A stretch of 64,000 nucleotides of DNA from Boesenbergia rotunda (GCA_024364735.1 JAGFNQ010002314.1:1-64000); one strand, 5' to 3'; shown: positions 34,487 through 47,182, counted from the first letter of the stretch. Notes: a model not told the origin generated them from the sequence alone. Made by a program: numbers and translations.

Positions 34487-37199
34487 ATAGGGGGGTTTGG
34501 GAGTTTCATTCTCTCTTCTTTCAATTGCATTTCCTCCTCTCTTCCTCCCTCATTCTAGCCGACCACCCCTAGAGGGTTTTCCCCTTGGAAAAGCTTCCAC
34601 CAAGGTTCCATCTCCTAGATCTAAAATCTCTACAAGAGTACAAGGGCAAGGAGGGATCAAGGGTCAAGAGTTCTACAAGTTATTTCTCTTTTAAGGTCTA
34701 AAAATCAAGAAATCCCAAGGTAAGACTCCCTCACCTGTGGTATAATAGTTCCCTATGATTTTTATGATTTTTAGTATGATATAGTGGTGGGTTTTCGAAT
34801 TTGATGTTGAAAGGAAAGAAAACCAAGACCCTCATGCTTAAGGGTTTCGGCCACCATGATTTTTAGGTCTATAAATATGCTAAAAATCTGTATAATGCTA
34901 TTTAATGTTCCCTTATGATGTTTAGAGGTTAAGTATAATTTTTGGGAATTTTTGGAGTACCCTAGGATACCCTAGGGTTTCGGCCACAATATGTAAGGGT
35001 CCTTAATGATGCTAAAAATCTCCAAAATGTTGTTTAATGTTTTCTCATGATGTTTAGAGGTTAAATACAATTTTTGAGAATTTTTGGGGTACCCTAGAGG
35101 CCCTATATGTTTCGGCCAACCGTAAGGACCCAAGGGTTAGGGTTGAGTCTTTAACTTCAAGCATATGTTTATTTGTTGCCATGATATAAGGGTGATGGAA
35201 GGTGATTATGTGAATTTTCACATGGCCTTGGGACTCCACAAGTTTTGGCCAAGAAGGGTTAATAGGGTTAAAGTTAAGATTTATTTCAAGTAAGGGCTCC
35301 AATGGCTCTATGGTAAGATGCGATTAGTGTTTATGAGTGATTGGGGGGTTTTAATGGAATTTTTCCATACTCCCCATGGCCTTATAAGTTTCGGCCAGCC
35401 CTAGGAAAGTGGCCTAAAGGTTAGGGTTAACCCTAATCATGAGCCCAATGACTTCTTATGGTCTCATAAATGATGTATGGTGGTTCCTTTACCTTATGCT
35501 ATATTACATGTTTATGGAATTGATGGAACTCCACCTTGAAGTTTCAGCCAAGCCTTGGATCTAGGGTTTGGGGTGGAGTTAGGGTTCAAAGAATGATGGT
35601 TCATGTTTACCATAAAGTAGTTATATGTATAGGTTCAAGTATGTGGTAGAAATCATGTTAACTATAACCCTAAGGTTTAAGCTCCATGTTTATGTTTCAT
35701 GTTTTGGTTATGATTTGATGCCATGCTTAATAGGGTTATCATGAATGTTTATGTTTTATGCCATGTATTTGAATGGTAGGTAAAATGTTATGGGAATCCT
35801 ACCTATGCATGCTTATGTGATGTAGAGAACCATGCTATGTTATATGCTCATGTTATGTTAAGAACCATGCTAAGTTATTATGTATGTTCATGATATGAAT
35901 GATACCATGATAAATATGATAGGTTTATGTTCATGATATGAATGATGCCATGATAAGTATGATAGGGTTATGTTCACAATAAGAATGATGCTATGATAGG
36001 TATGTTATGTTAAGTTCATGATAAGGACGATGCCATGATAAGTATGTAATGTTTATGTTCATGATAAGAATGATGCATGCCATGTTGTATGAATAAAGAT
36101 GCATGTCATGCTTATGAAAGAAGATGCATACCATGTTTATGAATGAAGATAATGCTCATGCCTTACAGGCATCATGATGTTATGCAATAAGAATGAACAA
36201 TGAAAGGGCAAGCATGTGTTAAGTCATGCTTTATGTAACATGGTTATGCTATGAATGTATGATGAATGATGAAGCATGAAAAGTATTTTTACATTATGTA
36301 TGGGCTTGTACCGGACCGAAGTATGGGTCCAAGGGATGGGCTCCTTAAGAACGCCCCGGTTTTGGACTACCGAAGCTGTCCACGGTTCTGGCACTACCGG
36401 AGCTGTGCAACAGGGATGGGCACCTTAAGAACGCCTCGGTTCGGGGACTACCGACTATGCTGTCCTTACGCTAGTACGTTGGGGCTCGCGACCTCGGACT
36501 TGCTAGGGATGCGCGCTATGATGTATGTATGTGGTACAAGTCGGGGACCCCAAATGATGTTATGATGATTATGTTTAAGCAAATTAAAAGTATGTTTTAA
36601 AAAGTTAAGCATCCTTATGTATATGCATTCCACTCATGCATCCATTCATGTTATGCATTATGCTATGATGATAAGATTTTATGCTTACGCTTCATGTTAA
36701 GAAATATGCATGAGAATAAATGATCTATGCCATGATAATGTTAAGAAGATGCTCATATGTTATGATAGGAAGAATGTTCATTATGTTATGTTCATGCCAA
36801 GTATTATGCCATGCTTAGAATGTTACTATGTTTATGTTCATGCCAAGTATTATGCCATGCTTAGAATGTTACTATGTTTATGTTCATGTAACACCCCAAA
36901 TTTGTCAATGTAAAAGCATGACAATGTATGAAAATGGTTATAATGAAATGATATAAATTTCATGCAATCGCATGTTATGAAATGTCATGAATACATGAAA
37001 TATTATATTCATGAAATATTATTATCATGAAAAGTTATGTGAATAATATTTATAAAATATTATGTAAATAATGTTATGAATTCAGGAAAAATATTAGAAA
37101 ATATTATGAATTCATAAACATGAAATATTATGAAATTTCATGATGGACTTGGCTTAATGGGCTTTGATATGGATTAGTGCAAAAGGTGATAAAAAGTAG

Positions 37200-37266
37200 G
37201 GAGCAAGGATTGAACCTTGAACCTCCTAGTTGCACTCTCCATGTCTTAACCACTACACCAAGCATT
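37200..37266 (-). other. tRNA-like block, antisense to T3
   Basis: On the - strand TGGTGTAGTGGTTAAGAC (a good A box) followed by GGTTCAATCC (B box). 76 bases upstream of the TATA box. Confidence 0.6.
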
Positions 37267-37342
37267 GTTTCTTGTTGAGAGGATGAGAGACATGCTTGTT
37301 AAGTGTGTAAGAGTGAAGAGACATGTCTTTTCATGAGAGAAG

Positions 37343-37350
37343 TATAAATA
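37343..37350 (+). promoter_or_regulatory. TATA box of T3
   Basis: TATAAATA, 267 bases before the splice-like GTAAGT at 37610. Confidence 0.6.
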
Positions 37351-37609
37351 AGGGAAGTTGGAATAACTTCCTCTTCCTTTGATCTTCTTCCTCACTCTTC
37401 CAAAATCGAAAACTCACTCTTCCCTTTCCTTCTCATTTTCGAAAACATACTCTAGAGATAACCCTAGGGCAATTTCAAGAAGGAAAGTCAAGGTGCCATT
37501 GCCATCTACTAAGTCCAAGGAGTCCTAGAGGAAGTTGGAAGAAGAGGATCTTCACATACCCTCCAAGTGTAGGGTACCCTACGGTTTAAAGAAATTCCAG
37601 CGCAAGGAT

Positions 37610-38928
37610 GTAAGTATCCCCTCGCCTGCAGTATAATGGTTATGTGTGATCCTTGTTATTTTTCTTGTACAAAATTTAGGGCTTTTCACCATTGAAAGTT
37701 TCGGCCCCCTCTTGAAGGGAGGCCTTGGACACTTTTTATTACATGGAAAGATTCCTTGAAATTTAGGGTATGCTTATATGTTGTTTCTCTTCATGTTGTA
37801 ATACCAAAAATTGGGATTTGCACCCTTATAAGTTTCGGCCAAGCATGATAGAAATTAGGGTTTGGGGATTTTATGATTTTCTATAATGGATTCATGCTTA
37901 GGAATGTAGATCAAGTGTTTGAATATATGTTTGTATGAATATTTGATACTCCTACCCTATGAAACTAGGGTTAGGGTTTAGATGGGTTTCGACCAAGACC
38001 TAGGAATTAGGGTTAGTGGATGCTAACCCCACTTTGAGGGTTAAACCATGTTTAAATTGTTAACATGAAATATACTAGAGGTGTTTGTAAGAATGTTTGA
38101 AGGAATGCTTGATTGGAAAACCAAACTCCTTTACTTGTGAGTTTCGGCCAACCCTAGTTCTAGAGTTGAGAAGTACCTAATGAGACCATGAAGCATGCTA
38201 CTACATATGTGATGTGTATATAAATTATATGACCTATCTTATTAGGTATGAAAGCATGCCATATAGCCCATGGGGCACCTTGATGATATGAACATGATGT
38301 GTTTGATAATATGCTTAAAAAGGGTTACTCTATTGAAACTGGGATCAAGAGCACCCGAATGTGTGGTGTGTCCCTAGGGGATCAAGAGCACCCGAATGTG
38401 TGGTGTGTCCCTTTGAGAAGTGATTAAGAGTACCTTTAGGCATATACATATATGAGTAATTGAATGATAAATTACTTTACTTTGAAAGTTGTGTACCCGA
38501 CTCGGAAGGGGGTCGTTAAACAAATCCAATGTGCATGTTAACTGAAGGTCATGGCATTGGTAGGACGGAAGGGTCCTGCTCTATTTAGATTGGTGGCTCG
38601 CTACCCCAATTTATTAAGGAACGCGCATGATGTGGTACTACAACTGGGCCCTGGAGATATTGTATTTTCATGTACTTACCATTATGGAACTGCTTTTGAA
38701 AAACATATTATTTTCTCATTGAGAGATAATTTTGGCTCGGTAAAGTACTTAGAGATATTTGATGTGATGTTTACGATGCTTGATGAGATGCTTATGATGC
38801 TGATAATCTTGTTCTATCTTGATTACTGAGTACATGATATGATGTATCGATATGGTTTTGCGAGTAGGCCCGGATTCTTACTAAGCATGTTTTGCTTACT
38901 AGTTCCTGTTATTTTTCTTATGCTGCAG
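37610..38928 (+). other. Predicted LTR intron in T3
   Basis: AAGGAT/GTAAGTATCCCC at 37610. GCTTACTAGTTCC, then TTATTTTTCTTATGCTGCAG/ATAGCGG ending at 38928; the branch-like CTTAC lies about 33 bases before the end. 1319 bases. Confidence 0.55.
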
Positions 38929-40559
38929 ATAGCGGTAAGAAATACTCGAACTAAAGGAAGAGGCAGAGGGAAGGCTGGAGGATGTGTGTGGTGATGGCTC
39001 GGGAAAGAACGAAAGATTCTATCTACCTTGTTTTGTCTAGAATCTAAACTGCTTCCAATAATTACTATTGAAATTGTATTGCTATACTCTGAATGGGTGA
39101 TGATCATGACTACTCTACTGTGATTGAGTTAGTGATATGGAACCTATGTTATGCTTGATAATACTATCATTAATGTTTAAATGTTGTAGAATGCATACTA
39201 AGGAAAATACTAGGTAATTACTATTTTCTGTTCCTTATGAATGCTTCCTTTGCATGTATCTAAGACTAGATAACTCTTGCTATATTCCTATGTTTTATCT
39301 GGTTCAAACCATGTTTATTCCATGCTATAGTGTGTTACATGATCTTCCTATTAAGTTGTAAATGCATGTAGATATAAAAGAAATGAAAAACCATGCTTGG
39401 TGAATTAGTCTTCAATGCCTACTACATTTCTTGTATGTAACTATTTTGTTTGGATATACATGCTTAACATGATTGTATGATATGAGTGTATGGACCCGTA
39501 ACCCCGCCTTTAGGGTAGATATAAGGTCGGGCGTTACAGTTCATGCCAAGTATTATGCCATGCTTAGAATGTTACTATGTTTATGTTCATGCCAAGTATT
39601 ATGCCATGCTTAGAATGTTACTATGTTTATGTTCATGCCAAGTATTATGCCATGCTTAGAATGCTACTATGTTTATGTTCATGCCATGCTATGTATACGA
39701 TAAGTGATTTAAGATGTTATGTTTTAAGTAGAGCACCAAGTATGTTAAAGTTTCATGTGCTCATTATGAGATGATGAACGATGAATGATTTTTGTGAGTA
39801 GGAAAGAGTCTTACTAAGCCTGTGTGCTTATAGTCTTATTTCCTTATACCGCAGATCATTCAAGGGGACAATGATGGAAGCAGCAGGAGGGCAAGAACGC
39901 ATGTGTGTAGTAGTGACTTGGCCCAGGAAACTCTATGTTTACTGTTTATGCTAAAACTTCACCTTGGTTACTTATATGTCTGAATAATGACTTATGGAAC
40001 CTTATGATATGACGTTACGTATGACATGATATGATATGATGCTTAAGTTCAAAGTTAATATGCTAAGGTTCCTATGTCATTAAGTTAAGAATGGTAACAG
40101 GGCATGTATAAGTTAAAGTTATTCCGCTGCCTTATGATGTCTACATGCCCTAAGCATGTTAACGTAACGCCGCTTATGAAAAAAAAAGCGGGCGTTACAT
40201 TTATTTTGCATGTGAACTCAGATTTGCCTTCATAGATTGTTTAAGTGGCTTTGATTGAGTTGTTAGTTGGTTAAGTTCATCAATTGTCATACCTTGTTGA
40301 ATTCGTCTAGCCAAGATCTTTCTTTTCCTCATGTTTTTCATTTCGAATTGAACCCAAACCCAAATCTTTATTTGAAACCCGAAAACACAAACGACACATA
40401 AATACAAGCTCGAATCAAACACGACAACAAGCCCCGAGAAAAATACGACCTGTGGCCCCTTTACTACGTTTTCATATTTTGATTGCAAAAAGGGTTTCCA
40501 ACATTCATCTACATTTAAATTTGAGACCCACATTCGTGACACATATATCGGGCTCATCA

Positions 40560-43005
40560 CTCCTCCACTACCACGATGGAGGCTACTTCTGGATAGACTC
40601 CGTCAACCAGAATAAAGGGGAGTTTGTTTCTTCTTGTATTTTCTTTTATTGCATGTTTCATTTTTTATGCTTTCTAGAAGTAGAATTTTCTTTTAAATTG
40701 AGTCCTTGTCAATAAATGCATGTTAGTTCTTTTGGCACGTTTTCTTCATATTTAGGAATAAATGTATCCCTCTAGGTTATCTCCATAGCATGTTAGAGTC
40801 TTTTGGAAAATAAATTAAATTTGGTTGTTAAAACTTAAGGTTTGAGCTAATGGATGAATTCTTGGATGCTTGAGTACTACTTGGTTTTAAATTCTTAATT
40901 GATGACTTGAGAAGAATTATTTTTACCTAGTGAGAATTAGCCTTATATTTGTGATACACATATGTTATTGTGCTCTAGAACTTGCTTAGGTTCTTTCAAA
41001 ACCATATTTCAATGATTTGATCACATCTATAGAGGCTAATCACTTTGTTTACCTTTCCATATCAATTTTGGCAAAATCATGTTCATTCCATTGTTCTTTA
41101 CTTATTTCTTACTCTTACCCTCACTTTTCTTTGGACTTGTTGTTTGAAATGTTTCTTAATGCTATTTTGCCTGAGACGGACAAAGATTTAAGTGTGGGGG
41201 AGTGACTAATGTTTTGGAGTTATTTTGGAGCAAGTGAGTTGAGTTTGGTATCAAAAATGAGTCAGAAAATTTTTTCTGTGAAGAATAACTTGAGTCGAAA
41301 GTGGCTTGGATCAAGAATTGGGAAGTTAAGATCAGCAACCTTTTGTAAGAAGTCTGAAATTCAGCTGTTCTTTGTAGAAAAATCAGAAATGTGTTGGGAG
41401 AAGCTGAATTGCAGCTGTACCGAAGCTGAAAATAAGCTTAAAGGTTGTACAAAAGCTAAAAAGAAGCCAAAAGTCTGAGCTGAATTGCAAGTATAGCTAC
41501 TGAAATGAGTAAGCTGCAAACTGTTGAATATCTTGAAGGATTGTTAGTGAAGGAATTGGAGAAATCATATTGGAAAGTGGAGTTGACAAGTGCAAAAATC
41601 TGTGCCATTTCGAGAAGAAAGAAGATTCTACACCAAAGTGAAAAGGAAATTCCAAGTGAAGCATGTCCTGGGCTGGAATGATCTGAATTGCAGCTGGGAA
41701 TGATCTGAATTGCTGCTGGAATGATCTGAATTGCAGCTGGGAACAAGCTGAATTATTGTTTTGACAGGAATCGAATTGCAAGGTCCAGCCATCAGAAATT
41801 CTGAAAAGCAGAAGGGCTGTAAACATGGCTGATATATGGTCGAATTCTTGATGGAGCTGTTGTTAATTCCTGCATTCGAAGTTGAGAATGCAGTTGAAAA
41901 AGAAAAGAAATCAGATTGGACTATTTCCATGCAAGCAGTTTGGTATCAATTGGAAGTGAATTTGATTTTTCAAGGGATGTGAATTATAAATTGAAGTGTG
42001 TGAAGGTATCACAAATTGTAAGCGCATCACAGCCTATCAGAACAAGAAAGGAATTTGGATGCTAGGATTTTCGAAGCTGAGAAAGTGTATCAAAAGGGAT
42101 GTGCAAGGATTAGTGAAGAACACATGTGGAGAGTCTAATTCATCAATTGTTGTTTGATGTCTCTAGTTCTTTAATGAAAGAATCTGACCCGAATGTGCCA
42201 TACTTGAAGAATTCAAAAAAAAAAAGAAGAAACAGAAAAAAAAAGAGAGAGCAGTTGGAAAAAAATCAAAAGAAGCAAGTTGGCACACCATTGACTTGGC
42301 ACTATAAATCAGTGAAGATTTTCACATCCTGGTCAAAGCTTTATTCCATTTCATTTCTGACCTTACAAGAAAGAAAGAAAGAAGAAAAAGAAGAATCAGA
42401 AAAGAGAAGGAAGCAATTGACACACAAATGAGGTTTTTGGCACATTGAGATCAAATGGAGTTTTCTTCTCCCAAATCAAAGGCAGTGGTCAAAGTCTTAC
42501 TCCACCACTCAAATCTGATTTAAAGAGGGGCAAAGCACATTGGAAACATTTTTGAGCAAACAAGTTTTCCACTTAATCAATTTTTCCATTTTCTTAGCTT
42601 TTATTCCATTTCTCACCATTTTTCATGTTTTTATTTGTTTTTGTAGATGTTGATCCTAATCATGAATAATGGTGGAGATTAGATAACAAGCAAGCCTATG
42701 GTAGTGCAAGAAGCATGTGTGTTTGAGTGAGCTCCACTTCCATCATCAACTTAGAACTTAAGAAGTGAGCCACCCAAAATTTTCCTTGAAAGGCTAGTGA
42801 GTTAAATTCATCTCAATGAATCATGATGGATGAAAATGCTAAGTTGTTGATTTAAGAATAAGATACTAATCCATAGAGCTTAGATTTTTGAGAATTGACA
42901 ACCTTAGGTAATTTCTTTTCATTTGCTTCTAATTATGCTTAAGTAAATCTAAGAGATACATACTTAGTGTTTTCGCGAGACGCTCAAGCTCAAGTGTGAG
43001 AGAGT
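40560..43005 (+). other. ATH-A 3' non-coding interior
   Basis: Begins with the last codons of the repeat-protein frame after the S5 TSD, then AAAGGGGAGTTTGTT (40615), matched by the same words on the - strand in ATH-B near 55505. A polypurine-like block with folded upstream arm (TTTGCC/GGACAAA, TTTAAGTGTGGGGGAGT) lies at 41167-41203. 41665-41750 holds three or four copies of GGAATGATCTGAATTGCAGC. No coding similarity; the 42126-42431 frame is A-rich and not a gene. Confidence 0.7.
42973..43005 (+). other. ATH-A terminal polypurine tract with hairpin
   Basis: TTTCGCGAGACGCTCAAG then CTCAAGTGTGAGAGAGT directly before the 3' LTR. The tract has decayed from AAGTGTGGGGGAGT. Confidence 0.65.
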
Positions 43006-45504
43006 TAATAAGTACCATTTTAGTGATTATTTGAGTTGCTAAAATCCATGTTTGACCTATGTTTTTATTGCTTAATTGTGAAATTGCCCTAGGTTTTAGA
43101 ACTTACTCTTATTTTGGACTTAATTATAAATTTACACATATTTGGATTATTTGGCCACTAAATTCGTGATCTATTTTTGTAGGCATGAAAGGTTCATGGA
43201 CCTAGGGCATATTGGGTCAAACTTGAGTCGGAAGTGACCCGGATCGAGTTATCAAGATTAGGATTAAATCTGGGCCGTCCGATTCAAGAGCGGCTAGATC
43301 TGAGCCATCCGGGACCATCTGAAGTAATCCGAGCTAGGGTTAGCGTTGATCAAGCACTCTGATCATGATCTGAAGGTTTCATCCCAATCAGAGCTCATTC
43401 AACCGTTGGATCAAGCTCGGAGGGCTCTAGATCGTCCATTCAAAGATTAGGTTGATCTGGACCATCCGTTGCAAATCTAGAGGATCTGAGGTACCACAAG
43501 GTAGATCCTGACCCCTGATCAACATCCTCAATGTTTGGCTCAAATCAGAGCAAGATCAGCCGTTGGATTTCCTCCGATCAATCTGGGCCGTCCATTGATA
43601 AGTATTTAATCAAACTTCACCCAGCCTTCCTTCCTCATCGCGTCTTCGCCGTAGCTACATTCTTCAGCCGTTTTTCATCAATTTCTTCAAGTTCTTCATC
43701 CAAGAAGGCGTGACCCCTCAATTTCTCCATTTGATCATCATCTGAATCCTTGGAAGATAGTTTCGATCGAGATTTCAGCTCAAATTTCATCCGGACAGAG
43801 GTGTTTGAGGGTTTCGGCATCATCTGTGGTCCGAGCACTGAAATCTTGGCTACAACCCATTTTCGACGATCTGAGCCACTTGTAGGGGTTCTCAGGTGAG
43901 CTCAGGTCTTCTCCAAATCACCATCGCAGCTCAACAAACTAAGATTGAAGAGTTCGGATCGGAATTTTCCCAGCTGAGGCAGTTTGAGCAGATTGGTCGA
44001 TTGAAGCTGCACTCCACTGATTTGCTGAGCTTAGGGGTTCGAGGCCAGCCCTTGCTTGACGACCAAGGAGATTTTGAGCATAGGGAGGATTGAGGCTTAG
44101 TTATTTTGTGAATTTCAGTTGTTTCTAGCTGTAATTTCCATTACTGCTTTAGTTTTGTTTCTGTCTTGGTTTCAGATCGGTTAACTTCATTTACTGCATT
44201 GTTACAACTTAAATTAGGGTTCAATCTTTAAGTCAAGTAGCTAGGGAATGTGTTTAGTGGCTAATTGATTTTTATTACAGTTTATTTCTTGTTTGTAGCT
44301 TGCGTATCAGTGGTAGTTGCATATCAGCTCTGCTTTCCCATTTCCAGCTTAGTTTCTTCAATTTTTCAGTTTATTTCGAATTCAATTCGTTTCTGGTTTT
44401 AGTTCTTAAGATTTAAGTCGACATTTTGGTAGCTAACGAGTTTGATTTGAGTTTTATCAGCATTTAATTTCAACTCCGCATTTCTGCTCAGATTTCCCAT
44501 TGCGTGTCAAGTTTGTCCTGCGTATCATCTTATTTTCAGTAGTTTCAGTTCAGCATTTCTGAGATTGTATCGGGTTCAGCATCAGCATCAATTTGGATCA
44601 CATTTAGCACACCTTGTAGTGTATTTTGGTACTCGAATTCAGCATGCATTGTTAATTTCAGCACTTGATCAGTCACTGCATTTCTGCAATCACCTGCTGT
44701 CTTTCACTTCTGCATTTCCTGCACATGTAGCAAATCAGTTTCAATTTGTGTATCAGTTCATCTTGCGTACCAATTTCAATTGCTGCTCATTCATTTGTTT
44801 CTGAAGCTTGCACTTTATTTGTTGCTTCACATCCATTTACTTCACATCAGTAAATTTGTTTGACTTGCATCCAACTCATGAAATGTGAAACTCTGCAATT
44901 ATTTCTGTATTCAATTCGATTCTGAATTGTGCAGCTGTGAACACTCACTGATTTTGTATCAAGCTAAACTAAGTAGCTGGCATTGCATTTGGATGATCTA
45001 AATTCTGTTCTTTCCATGCGTATCAAGTATTAGTTTCTGAAATTGTGTATCAAGAGAACATTGTTTGCTGGATTTTCCCTCTGCATTCCATTTCTTAATT
45101 CTGCAATTCCATCAGTAGCTGCAATTCTGCCTATGGTCCCTGAAATTCTGCACAAGATTTCTGTGTTCTGGCAATTTATGTCTGCACTTGAATTGTTTCG
45201 ATTGATTAGTGATTGTTCTCAAATTCTTTCAGACCTGCATGCTAAATTCCGAATTGTTTGTGATGGTTTTGGGCTCTTGGTATCAGATTTCTGTATTGGC
45301 ACAGAATTTATCTTCTCCTTTGCATCAAGGTTGCTGAAATTTGGCACTTTGTATCAAGTGCAGATGTGACGACCCACCATTCGATACTTAGCTTTACTTT
45401 AAGTTACTACTACTTGACTCCCCTTAACTTGCTTTATTTATTCTTTTTTTTTCCTTCTCTTTTTTTTTTCAAAAAAGAAAAAAACAACTTTCATTTTATT
45501 TGCT

Positions 45505-45572
45505 TTGCCAGGATTTGACCCCTAGACCTCATAGTTGTAACAGTAATGCACTAACCAGCTGCTCTACACAAC
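45505..45572 (-). other. Second tRNA-like block, sense, in the TEK-D 3' LTR
   Basis: AGAGCAGCTGGTTAGTGC (A box) and GGGTCAAATCC (full-length B box) with a 5-bp flanking stem. The matching LTR lacks 21 bases that include the B box (52640). No acceptor stem closure seen. Confidence 0.55.
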
Positions 45573-45588
45573 TTCTCTTTAATGGTAC

Positions 45589-45740
45589 CAGTCGACTGCT
45601 ATATAGCCAGTCGACTGGTATCGGCCAAAGCAAGTTTCTGGGCGCGGCACCAGTCGACTGGCCTCTTTGCAGTCAACTGGTGCATCGAACAGAAGCTACT
45701 GTTCGATAGGGCAGTCGACTGGTCCTGTACCAGTCGACTG
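45589..45740. repeat. Three CAGTCGACTG pairs, 9-base spacing (TEK-D 3' LTR)
   Basis: Six 10-bp palindromes in three pairs, each pair separated by exactly 9 bases (CTATATAGC, GCCTCTTTG, GTCCTGTAC). Five are perfect; one is CAGTCAACTG. They lie in the exon-like part after the predicted 3' splice site. Confidence 0.85.
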
Positions 45741-46134
45741 GCACGCCTGAAAACCTGCATTTCAGACCTGAAACTGATCTCCATCCATCCACAAAACATA
45801 TACTTTCCAGCCATACAAAGACATAACACCATTTCTATACTCTATACTAGTTTTCTAAACATTTTAGCCAATCAAAACAACTTCATAAACTTGAAATTAG
45901 GACTTTTGCGAGATTTAACAAAACTATCAAAATATAAGCAAAACACTCTAGAGTTTGTACAAAACTTAACCTCTATGCGTAGTTTAAACAAGGTCATTCA
46001 TTCTACCACTTCAAAACACCAAAACACATGTTCTACAAGACTTAGCCCAAAGATCTCTTCCACGGTTCCGCCGCCACTGAACATCAATGCAAGTCCCTTC
46101 GCCTCCTTAACTTATGCTTTTTCTTTACCTTTGC

Positions 46135-47182
46135 CTGCAATAGAAGGAAATGCAACTAATAAGCAAAATGCTTAGTAAGTAAATCCTAACTCACAAATCC
46201 AACGATAAGGGATAAACATGCTCTTTTCAAATAATGCTTGCTTCAAAACACATGCACTTTGAAATACTTACGCATGGAAACTTTCATATACTCATCATGC
46301 TCAATCATACTTGAAAACATTTACTAGCACTAAAACATTGGCAAATCTAACATGCTTATAAATTTCTTTGAAACTTACTAATGATACATTTCCACACTTT
46401 CAAACACTATCTTCTTTGCTCTTTCTCTTTAACATGCTTGTAACATAACCATGTTATCATACACAACAAAACATACACTTAAGGAAATTGAAACACTTAC
46501 ATATACTTATATACTTCAAAATAATAATCAACTTTCTCAGGCCTTGACAATGTACCTGGTATCAGTGTACCAATGCGCGCATCCCTAATAGGTTTCGGGG
46601 TAGCTAGCCACCGCACCCTATTAGAGCTTCTTTCTAACTTTCTGTGGGCCTCTCTTTTGCCCGGTACATGTCCTTTTACAAAAGTAAAATACTTTCTTAC
46701 TCATAATGCTTGTATTTATCAAGCTAACTTTCTTTTTCATAAACTTTGCACTATAAACCTTTACCTTTTCTTACTTGAAATTTTCATCGAGCACCTTGCG
46801 TGCCCTTAACCCCAAAACTCATTTTTGGGACTTTCTTACTCATAATGCTTGTATTTATCAAGCTAACTTTCTTTTTCATAAATCTTGCACTATAAACCTT
46901 TACCTTTTCTTACTTGGAACTTTCATCGAGCACCTTGCGTGCCCTTAATCCCAAAACTCCTTTTTGGGACTTTTCAAGAACTTACTCTTGTCATACTTAG
47001 GTCACATACATAAAAACATACTCCAATTCATATTCTATGATAAAACATGTATTCTTTATGAACTTAAAACACACAAATAAGAAAACCATAATCTTAAAGC
47101 ATGCATTTAGATCACAAACATGGTTCCACAACGAGAAATACATGGCGAAACAACTTCTATTGCAGGTGAGTGATTTATTTAC
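46135..47182 (-). other. Predicted LTR intron, TEK-D 3' LTR
   Basis: On the - strand AAAAGG/GTAAATAAATC at 47182 (one base off canonical). CTTACTAAG, GCTTATTAGTTGC, then TTTCCTTCTATTGCAG/GCAAAGG ending at 46135. 1048 bases. Confidence 0.45.

Larger units (their letters stand above)
36887..39538 (+). mobile_element. T3: solo Tekay-like LTR (2652 bp)
   Basis: TGTAACACCCC start, GGGCGTTACA end, TSD GTTCA (36882-36886, 39539-39543). Same family as T4 but + strand. Deepest member of the nest. Contains a tandem duplication of GATCAAGAGCACCCGAATGT-type sequence (38342-38412) and the shared GCGCAT/GGTAGC module near 38595-38625. Confidence 0.94.
36790..39676. repeat. 46-bp tandem array of five units, split by T3
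   Basis: Unit ATGTTCATGCCAAGTATTAT followed by GCCATGCTTAGAATGTTACT and ATGTTT. Two copies end at the T3 insertion (36887) and three follow (39539-39676). The last has one change (GCTACT). T3 inserted at GTTCA inside the unit. Confidence 0.88.
34720..39854 (+). other. Predicted LTR intron in T2 (contains T3)
   Basis: CCCAAG/GTAAGACTCCC at 34720, identical to T1. CTTACTAAG then TTATTTCCTTATACCGCAG/ATC ending at 39854. About 2.5 kb without T3. Confidence 0.45.
33979..40199 (+). mobile_element. T2: solo Tekay-like LTR, split by T3
   Basis: TGTAACGACCC start, GGGCGTTACA end, TSD TTTAT (33974-33978, 40200-40204). Net about 3.56 kb. It is the inverted relative of T1. The first bases fold as CTTAATATTTT/AAAATATTAAG (33998-34024), and T1 has the same hairpin with a different loop. 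Contains predicted intron, tRNA-like block, shared GCGCGCAT module and a 46-bp tandem array. Confidence 0.93.
31102..40559 (+). mobile_element. S5: Athila-like solo LTR inside ATH-A, split by T2
   Basis: TGATAAATACC start, GGGCTCATCA end, TSD CTCCT on both sides (31097-31101 and 40560-40564). Net length about 3.2 kb after removing T2. It is related to the ATH-A LTR but clearly older or a different subfamily: the first 300 bases align readily while 31750-33900 is much diverged. No primer site or polypurine tract borders it, hence solo. Confidence 0.9.

Noticed and set aside
36710..36913. Cys/Tyr-rich repeat peptide, also at 39577-39774
   Set aside because: Translation of the 46-bp non-coding tandem array.
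37960..38000. TTAGGGTTAGGGTTT, telomere-like
   Set aside because: Only two units, within T3. Similar AACCCTA words are scattered in these LTRs and do not form an array.
42126..42431. 101-codon Lys/Glu-rich frame
   Set aside because: A-rich low-complexity DNA in the ATH-A 3' interior, with no matching frame seen in ATH-B.
31102..43005. S5 as the 3' LTR of ATH-A
   Set aside because: S5 has its own TSD (CTCCT), is much diverged from the 5' LTR and lacks a bordering polypurine tract. The LTR at 43006-55332 matches closely and shares the TSD ATTCT.
45582..46175. 197-codon frame
   Set aside because: Covers the palindromes and the predicted intron end of the TEK-D LTR, antisense to the element. 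The other LTR breaks it with indels.
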